From Chamaecyparis obtusa (taxonomy: Eukaryota > Streptophyta > Pinopsida > Cupressales > Cupressaceae): a stretch of DNA of 64,000 bases. How positions within the stretch are numbered: position 1 is the stretch's first letter; each line of letters begins with the position of its first letter. Location: contig BSBK01001161.1 of NCBI GenBank assembly GCA_027943335.1, forward strand, positions 136,501-200,500, in the 5' to 3' direction. The notes under the pieces were generated by a model, which was given only the letters and a program-made list of their open reading frames with translations, ran no database searches and was not told where the DNA came from. The translations under genes were made by a program, and so were the position numbers. This document shows positions 58,273 through 64,000 of the stretch, one piece after another.

Positions 58273-59724
58273 GTGGTTGGGTTCAAGGAACTCAAGAATT
58301 TGTATCCAGAGCATCCTGATTTTGGTATAGCTTGGAAAGCTTGTAAAGAACCTGTTACTCTAGATAGGATGAAGTGGCTAGATTTTATCATCCAGGATGA
58401 TATGCTATTTAGAGGGAGTCAGTTGTGCATTCTAAGAAGTTCTATGAGGGAGAATATCATCATAGAGAAGCATAGTGGAGGATTGGCTGGACATTTTGGT
58501 CGTGATAAAACCCTTGCTTTGGTTGGTGAGAATTATTATTGGCCACAATTGCAGCAAGATGTGAAGAAGTTTGTACAGAGTTGTAGAGTATGTTAGATGG
58601 CGAAAGGAGTGAAGTAGAATAAAGGGTTGTATCAGCCATTACCTATACCAAAGAAGCCTTGGGAGGATATCAGTATGGACTTTGTTCTTGGTTTACCGAG
58701 GACACAGCGGGGACATGATTCAATTTTTGTAGTAGTTGAAAGATTTTTGAAGATGGCACATTTCATTCCCTACAAGAAGACTAATGATGTTGTTCATGTA
58801 GTAGAATTGTTTTTTAGAGAAGTAGTGAGACTAGATGGTTTGCCAAAGACCATAGTTTCAGATAGAGACACTAAGTTTGTTGGACATTTCTGGCTTACAT
58901 TGTGGAAGAAGTTGAAGACATATTTGAAGTTTAGTTCATCACATCATCCATAGACTGATGGATAGACAAAGGTAATGAATAGAAGTTTGGGAAATCTACT
59001 GAGATGTTTGGTTGGAGATAAGCCAACAGGATGGGATTTGATTTTACTGCAGGTAGAATTTGCATACAATAATTCTGTCAACATGAGCACTGGTAAATCA
59101 CCATTCCAGATTGTATATGGAAGTAGTCCAAGAAATGCATCTGAATTGAGAAAGATAGATAAAGGAGAAATAAGTAGTGCTGAAGCTGAGGATTTTGTAG
59201 AGCACTTGAAGAACATCCATGAGGAGGTGAGGAATCATATTACCAAGATGAATGCGCATTATAAGGCTAAGGAAGATGAGAAAAGGAGGCATAAGATATT
59301 TCAAGTTGGAGATGAAGTCATGGTTCATTTGCGGAAGGAGCAATTTTCGGTTGGTACATATAACAAGTTGAAAATGAAGAAGTTTGGGCCATGTAAGATA
59401 CTGAAGAAGCATGATTCAGGAAATGCATATGAGGTTGACTTGCCTAGTGAGCTAAATATTTCACCAGTGTTTAACATTTCAGATTTGACAGAGTATCATG
59501 AAGGAGGTGTTGAAGATGAGGTTGCAGTAGCACAGTGGAGTATTTCGGCAACCAATTCAAATATCAAGGAGATTGAAGACATACTGGACAATCATGTTGG
59601 CAGAAGCACAAGGAATAGGACATATGAAGAGTATTTGGTCAAATGGAAAGGATGACCTGTTGAAGATTCATCATGGCTAACAAACGAGGAGGTTAACCAT
59701 CTTGGTTTTCCTCTGCACACCTGA
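58273..59724 (+). pseudogene. pol: Integrase with C-terminal chromodomain
   Basis: The zinc region has HSGGLAGHFGRDKT and the paired cysteines in QSCRVC. The first core aspartate is in [11 protein letters not shown] and the second in [11 protein letters not shown]. The glutamate expected shortly after reads lysine (TKVMNRSL), a G-to-A change that would kill catalysis. Both glutamines of the H-H-P-x-T-D-G-x-T motif are TAG (58951, 58963). The GPY-type end (FGPCKIL) precedes a chromodomain at about 59565-59700, with IEDILDNHV, EEYLVKWKG, a TGA, and SSWLTNEEV. Chromodomains direct such elements to methylated-histone heterochromatin. The frame ends at TGA 59722-59724. Confidence 0.92.
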
Positions 59725-59762
59725 GTCATGATAGGGTCACTTCTCAAATTACCTTAGGTGTC

Positions 59763-60618
59763 TGATGCATGAGCATCATGGGTGTAAGAGCAATCTTGTA
59801 TCACCGAAAAATATTTCTATTTTTGTGTATTCAATAAGGGCTATCTTGTGTAGAGCCGCTATTTATGGAAACTTTTTATTTTTAGTAAGTTGGTCTTACG
59901 ATCTTGAAATGTTCTAATTTTACATGTGGAGGTTCATCTCAGTCATATCAGCCTACCAGCAAAGTTTCATGGCTAGATCAGGTCTAGTTTTGAAGATATT
60001 GAAGATTTTTGGTATTGGCAACAGGGTACAGAAACTTTGAACTCAGTTTTGAAGGCTTTAGAGCCCCCGGATGAGGTCAAAAATTTGGGTGATGGGCGCA
60101 TTGTGTTGGTCAAGCATGTAGAGTGCTTCTTGGCATTTCCAGAATGGGGTTATAATAGCCAATCGGGTCAACGGGTGATGGCTTATGGTCTTTGGAAGTT
60201 GGGTCACCTGAAATGGCGGAAAATAATTTTTCTTCAAAATTTATATTTGGGTTTCAAAACTCATTTTGAGCTGACTTTGATGTAATAAATTGTAAAATAA
60301 AATAATTCTAAGTTTGGTCGGCCCTAAGGGCTAAATTTCTAGAACCTTCTCGGGCGGTGGAAATTGCCTATATAAAGAAGGCCTGTAGTGTTATCTAGGG
60401 AAATTTTGGGTAGTAGATTTGGGTATTGATTCGAGGCTTTGTCCTACAGAATATTGTAAGAGAATGCCCATGTGGCTTTGCATATTGTAATTTTGAAAGT
60501 TTGTAATTCCACATTTGTGGAGATAATAAGAAGCCAATTTTTTGTTCTTGCATATTATTGTTGTTGTTTCTCTATTCCTGTTATGTGTTTGTGGTATTAA
60601 GGGGAGCACCCTTCATCA
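59763..60618 (+). repeat. 3' LTR of the chromodomain element
   Basis: 856 bases, starting TGATGCATGAGCATC and ending CCTTCATCA. TATATAAAG at 60369-60377. The bases before it (CTTAGGTGTC) are a degraded polypurine tract, compared with CTGGGGAGTC in element F. Confidence 0.94.
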
Positions 60619-60623
60619 GTCAG
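60619..60623 (+). repeat. Target site duplication of the chromodomain element, right copy (GTCAG)
   Basis: Identical to 54254-54258. Copia C coding sequence resumes immediately after it. Confidence 0.95.
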
Positions 60624-61060
60624 CATCACCTAAAGTTCCAATGTTTACATCAGGAAATCATTCCAAGAAAGACATCATTGGAGATCAGAATGAAAAAGTA
60701 TTAACAAGATCACAAGCAAAGAACTCAGCTAGCAGTGATGTGGTATGTTTATTATCTCAGATAGAACCTTTAAGTGTTGAATATGCTTGTCATGATTCAG
60801 ATTGGCATGATGCTATGAAAGAAGAACTTGATTAGATTATTAAGAATGACACTTGGGAACTGGTTCCAAGACCTAGTGATAAGAATGTGATTGGTACAAA
60901 GTGGCTATTCAGAAATAAGATGAATGAAGATGGTACAGTATTAAGGAACAAAGCAAGATTAGTATGTAAAGGTTATGCACAAAGAGAAGGCATTGATTAT
61001 CCAAACACATTTGCACCTATGAGTAGATTAGAAGCTATTAAGTTGTTTTTAGCTTATGCA
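60624..61060 (+). pseudogene. pol: Copia reverse transcriptase, N-terminal part, element C
   Basis: After the chromodomain element the copia frame resumes. It contains WHDAMKEELD, then a TAG, then [35 protein letters not shown] and [11 protein letters not shown]. This is the start of the copia RT, as in element A. The sequence then departs from copia, so the catalytic palm is absent. Confidence 0.88.
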
Positions 61061-61357
61061 CAGGTACTGCTATCAGCACCCAAAGATGACAATGAACCTA
61101 GGTGGGGAACCTATGAAGAAAAGACTAGAGAAGTTGATGCTAAGCTAAACAGTGCTGCAAGTAAAAGAAATGTTGCAAAAGTTACATCAAAGATCTTGAG
61201 GATACATGGTGTATCTCAAGAAGATCTTGACAAGGCTAGGGAAGAGAATATTTCCCTTGAATTGAAGAGTGCAATAGAAGAGGAAGAACAAGAAGATCCT
61301 AAGATGAAGAAGATTAAGATTGAAAAAGATGATAGTCAGATGGATAAGGAAGATAGT
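61061..61357 (+). pseudogene. Piece of B/D/E-family ORF2 fused in frame to copia C RT
   Basis: From about 61056 the same open frame (60887-61360) reads [16 protein letters not shown], then [20 protein letters not shown]. This matches [11 protein letters not shown] and KIHGVTQVDLDKEREAKI of ORF2 in element E. The orientation is the same as the RT. Both parents carry GCTTATGCA at the joint, so it looks like a short-homology switch. The frame runs into element F, whose first bases supply the stop. Confidence 0.85.
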
Positions 61358-62257
61358 TGATGCAAGAGCATCCTAGGGTAGCTGGCTATCCTGCATGTTT
61401 GGGAGATTTGATGGAGTTGTGTGGACTTTTTTTCATATGTGAGGGGTTTGGTAGAGTTGGATAAACCCACTTGGGTCTTGGGTAATTGGTTTTGATGTAT
61501 TTAATGGAACTTGGCATGGTCTTGGTTGCTCAGCATGGCCTAGGGGAGCTCGGCCTTGCTTAGGAATTTTGTGCCTATTTCAGGTCATATAAGTAATTTT
61601 TCACAAAGAGTTAGAGGCTGAAAATTTTAGGGATTGAAGAGGGCCTATATTTCTACCTATGGTTCAAAGCATGAGTTCTAATTCATCTAGAGCTAGGAGA
61701 TATCGCTATTTTACTAAGACATCAATTTTGGGAATTTAATTGTTGTTGTTGGCCGACTTGTGGCATTTAATTTCGGTATTTGTATTTAATTTATGTTCAG
61801 GGCTGACCTGTGGCTTAGATTGGTATAAGTAGAGGTTTTGGGGGAAGTATTTAGCCAATCATTCATCCACTTGGGAGAAGAGGAGGTGGATGTGGAGCGA
61901 GTTTTGAGGAGAGCTAGTAGCTACGGCTTGGGAAAGAAGGAGATTGCTTGGTGGGCTTGCGAGTACAAGTTTAGATCTTCCTTGGGGGTTCCTACTAGTG
62001 TGTGGATCTAGGCTAGCTAGGGTTTTGGTTTGGATCTTGCAAGATCTTGTGGATTTTCTATTGTAATTGCATTGTATTTGGCCATAACCCGAAAGGCCTT
62101 ATAGCCGGGCATGTTGGATGAAAATATGATGATTCTATTATGAGTATTGGTAGTGTGTGGATCTATATCTCTGTATTGTTATTATATTCTATTGTGTGGT
62201 TATTTTCTATGGGCTAGGAAATCTCCATCAAGGATTCTCCTACCTTGCACTGCATCA
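61358..62257 (+). repeat. 5' LTR of element F
   Basis: 900 bases bounded by TGATGCAAGAG and TGCATCA. A TATAAGTAG occurs near 61831. Its first 610 bases repeat at 63391-64000 with few differences. Confidence 0.9.
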
Positions 62258-62259
62258 AG

Positions 62260-62411
62260 TGGTATCAGAGTAGAGTTGTTCTTAAGTGTGTGGACAGAGC
62301 ATCGAATGTGAGGCAGTTTACACCAAGACCTTGGGTGGAGTTTTTCAGAGTGAAGGTTGTTCCTCAGTGTGTGGACAGAGCACCGAATGTGAGGTAGTTT
62401 GCATTAGGACC
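62260..62411 (+). promoter_or_regulatory. Primer binding site and duplicated leader of element F
   Basis: TGGTATCAGAG at 62260-62270 is the initiator-methionine primer site. The following leader unit (GTGTGTGGACAGAGCA.. to ..AGGACC) occurs twice, at 62276-62330 and 62356-62411. It is present once in the chromodomain element at about 55130-55185. Confidence 0.85.
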
Positions 62412-62461
62412 TAGTTTAAGGTTGGATCTAGTTGGTGATTCATTGCAAGGGGTTTTAGAAG

Positions 62462-63166
62462 ATGGCTCTAAGAAGATTGGACCCTGAGATGATTGCAAAA
62501 CTCCATGATGTGGTGGAGAAGAATATTTCAAAGACTTGTGATCGGTTGGAAGCTAGATTGACTAATCAAGTTAAGGAAGGGATGGTTGAGAGTGATCCAT
62601 CTCTAGATAAATTTCATAAGAGAGTTTGAGAGATCTTGAAACTATGGATTTGGAGTCTACCGATTAGGAAGCGAGTTGTTTGGCTGGTTAGAAGACTTGT
62701 TCAAGAGAGAAGAGGGCATAGCAAGGTCGATATGGAAGTTGGTTTTGTTGATCAGTGTGTGGAGGCTGATGTGGAACCTGCAAAGAAACTTGTAGATGTT
62801 TCTATGGAGCTTCCTAACCTTGTTGATGCTATGATTGAGGTTTGTTTTCATGATCAGTTGGTTGAGTTTGACATGGAAATTATGGAGCACTTGGTCATGG
62901 ATAATCAGGTTGCTAAGGGTGATGATCCATATGTTGGTGATATGGATGTTGTTGATATGGATGTTGCTGGTGTGGATTCACTAGTTGTTGATGTGGTTGA
63001 GGATCTACATGATACTACGGATCTGTATGTTCCTGATGTGAACCTGTTGGTGGTTGACATGGTTGAGGATTTACATGTTGCTCCTATTATGGATTTGAGA
63101 TTACATGTTGGTGACATGGATTTCATGTTTGAGGATATTATTGTTGTTGGTAGTGATCCGCTATAG
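62462..63166 (+). pseudogene. ORF of element F: Asp/Val-rich protein of unknown function
   Basis: The ATG at 62462 opens a frame of 235 codons with one TGA (62627-62629). The first 55 residues (MALRRLDPEMIAKLHDVVEK) are polar and helical, as in the N-terminus of a Gag-like protein. The rest is dominated by repeats of Val, Asp, Met and Leu (VVDMDVAGVDSLVVDVVED), without cysteine pairs or catalytic motifs. It does not match any family I know. It could be a remnant Gag expanded by repeat slippage. Confidence 0.5.
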
Positions 63167-63380
63167 AGAATATTGGTGAGGCACTATGTTCAGTTTGTTC
63201 TTGGGAGTGAGCATGTTGATTGGATGGTTGAGATTCTAGTGGTTGACAGATGGATGCGGATTTGGATGATTTGCATGTTGGTTATATTGTCCCTATTGGA
63301 GTGGAAGCCTTTGGTGAAGATGAAGATGGTTTCAAATATTTCATCTAGCATCAAAGTATGAGGCATACTTCTTTTCGCAC

Positions 63381-63390
63381 CTGGGGAGTC
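63381..63390 (+). promoter_or_regulatory. Polypurine tract of element F
   Basis: CTGGGGAGTC stands directly before the 3' LTR start at 63391. Confidence 0.8.
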
Positions 63391-64000
63391 TGATGCAGGA
63401 GCATCCCAGGGTAGTTGGCTATCCTGCATGTTTGGGAGATTTGATGGAGTTGTGTGGACTTTTTTTCATATGTGAGGGGTTTGGTAGAGTTGGATAAACC
63501 CACTTGGGTCTTGGGTAATTGTTTTTGATGTATTTAATGGAACTTGGCATGGTCTTGGTTGCTCAGCATGGCCTAGGGGAGCTCGGCCTTGCTTAGGAAT
63601 TTAGTGCCTATTTTAGGTCATATAAGTAATTTTCCACAAATAGTTAGAGGCTGAAATTTTCAAGGATTGAAGAGGGCCTATATTTATACCTACAGTTTAA
63701 AGCATGAGTTTTAATTCATCCAGAGCTAGGAGATATCATGATTTTACTAAGACATCAATTTTGGGAATTTAATTGTTGTTGTTGGCCGACTTGTGGCATT
63801 TAATTTCGGTATTTGTATTTAATTTATGTTTAGGGCCAACCTGTGGCTTAGATTGGTATAAGTAGAGGTTGTGGGGGAAGTCTTTAGGCAATCATTCATC
63901 CACTTGGGAGAAGAGGAGGTGGATGTGGAGCGAGTTTTGAGGAGAGTTAGTAGCTGCAGCTTGGGAAACAAGGAGATTGCTTGGTGGGCTTGTGAGCACA
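63391..64000 (+). repeat. 3' LTR of element F (first 610 bases)
   Basis: It starts TGATGCAGGAGCATCCC and follows 61358-61967 base for base apart from scattered substitutions. Truncated by the window edge. Confidence 0.9.

Larger units (their letters stand above)
54259..60618 (+). mobile_element. Complete chromodomain Ty3 retrotransposon inserted in copia C
   Basis: Both LTRs are 856 bases (54259-55114 and 59763-60618) and differ at about 50 positions by hand count (near 6 percent, mostly transitions), which makes this an old insertion. It has a PBS, one gag-pol frame of about 1513 codons and a C-terminal chromodomain. The 5-bp target duplication is perfect. Seventeen in-frame stops inactivate it, with no frameshift. 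Confidence 0.95.
50674..61357 (+). mobile_element. Ty1/copia retrotransposon C, interrupted and chimeric
   Basis: The 5' LTR, PBS, gag, protease and integrase are intact in order to 54258. The chromodomain element follows, then the start of RT (60624-61060). There the sequence switches to ORF2 of the B/D/E family and continues to 61357, where element F begins. C lies in ORF2 of element E, with AATGA (50669-50673) as the left target site; its 3' LTR is outside the window. Confidence 0.86.
61358..64000 (+). mobile_element. Non-autonomous LTR element F, 3' end outside window
   Basis: 5' LTR 61358-62257, PBS, a 1.13-kb body with one short ORF, a polypurine tract, and the first 610 bases of the 3' LTR from 63391. 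No pol gene. The LTR termini (TGATGCARGAGCATCC and GCATCA) and the leader resemble those of the chromodomain element. It is inserted in the chimeric part of copia C, with ATAGT (61353-61357) on the left. Confidence 0.87.

Noticed and set aside
14986..59724. Reassignment of TAG to glutamine or programmed readthrough
   Set aside because: The stops come with frameshifts, deletions and lost catalytic residues, and they also fall at tryptophan positions. Methylation-driven mutation explains them more simply.

Overview
This window looks like repeat-rich DNA from the nuclear genome of a seed plant with a large genome, possibly a gymnosperm. That is inferred from the density, age and nesting of LTR retrotransposons; no host gene was seen that would name the species. 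Essentially all 64 kb can be assigned to LTR retrotransposons or their internal sequence. No rRNA or tRNA genes, CRISPR arrays or host protein genes were found. All coding regions are decayed.

The left nest runs from 1 to 45953. A minus-strand, pol-less element (D, 42491-45953) was split by a plus-strand Ty1/copia element (A, 14751-42490). Element A was itself hit twice. A second pol-less minus-strand element (B, 11161-14750) sits in its 5' LTR, and B in turn carries a plus-strand Ty3/Tat-lineage element (Tat-1, 1 to about 11160). A minus-strand Tat-lineage element (Tat-2, 18893-40744) sits in A's RNase H gene, and its 5' end is a tandem array of three LTRs separated by internally deleted mini-bodies. 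Both Tat elements have gag/protease, a G-patch-like segment, reverse transcriptase, two successive RNase H domains and integrase. Downstream of pol, on the opposite strand, each has an intron-containing plant mobile domain (PMD) gene.

The right nest runs from 46293 to 64000. A pol-less minus-strand element of the D type (E, from 46293) was hit by copia element C (from 50674). C was hit by a chromodomain Ty3 element (54259-60618, perfect 5-bp target duplication GTCAG) and by a short non-autonomous element (F, from 61358). Between them, C's reverse transcriptase is fused to a piece of the large unknown ORF of the B/D/E family.

The unifying theme is pairing of pol-bearing elements with pol-less relatives that share their termini: copia C with D and E, copia A more weakly with B, the chromodomain element with F, and Tat-2 with its deleted mini-bodies. 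The B/D/E family encodes two proteins, a coiled-coil/zinc-knuckle ORF1 and a long ORF2 that I do not recognise, and is the best candidate here for something undescribed. A second window-wide signal is that in-frame stops are overwhelmingly TAG at positions where glutamine or tryptophan is expected, as predicted from deamination of methylated CHG sites.
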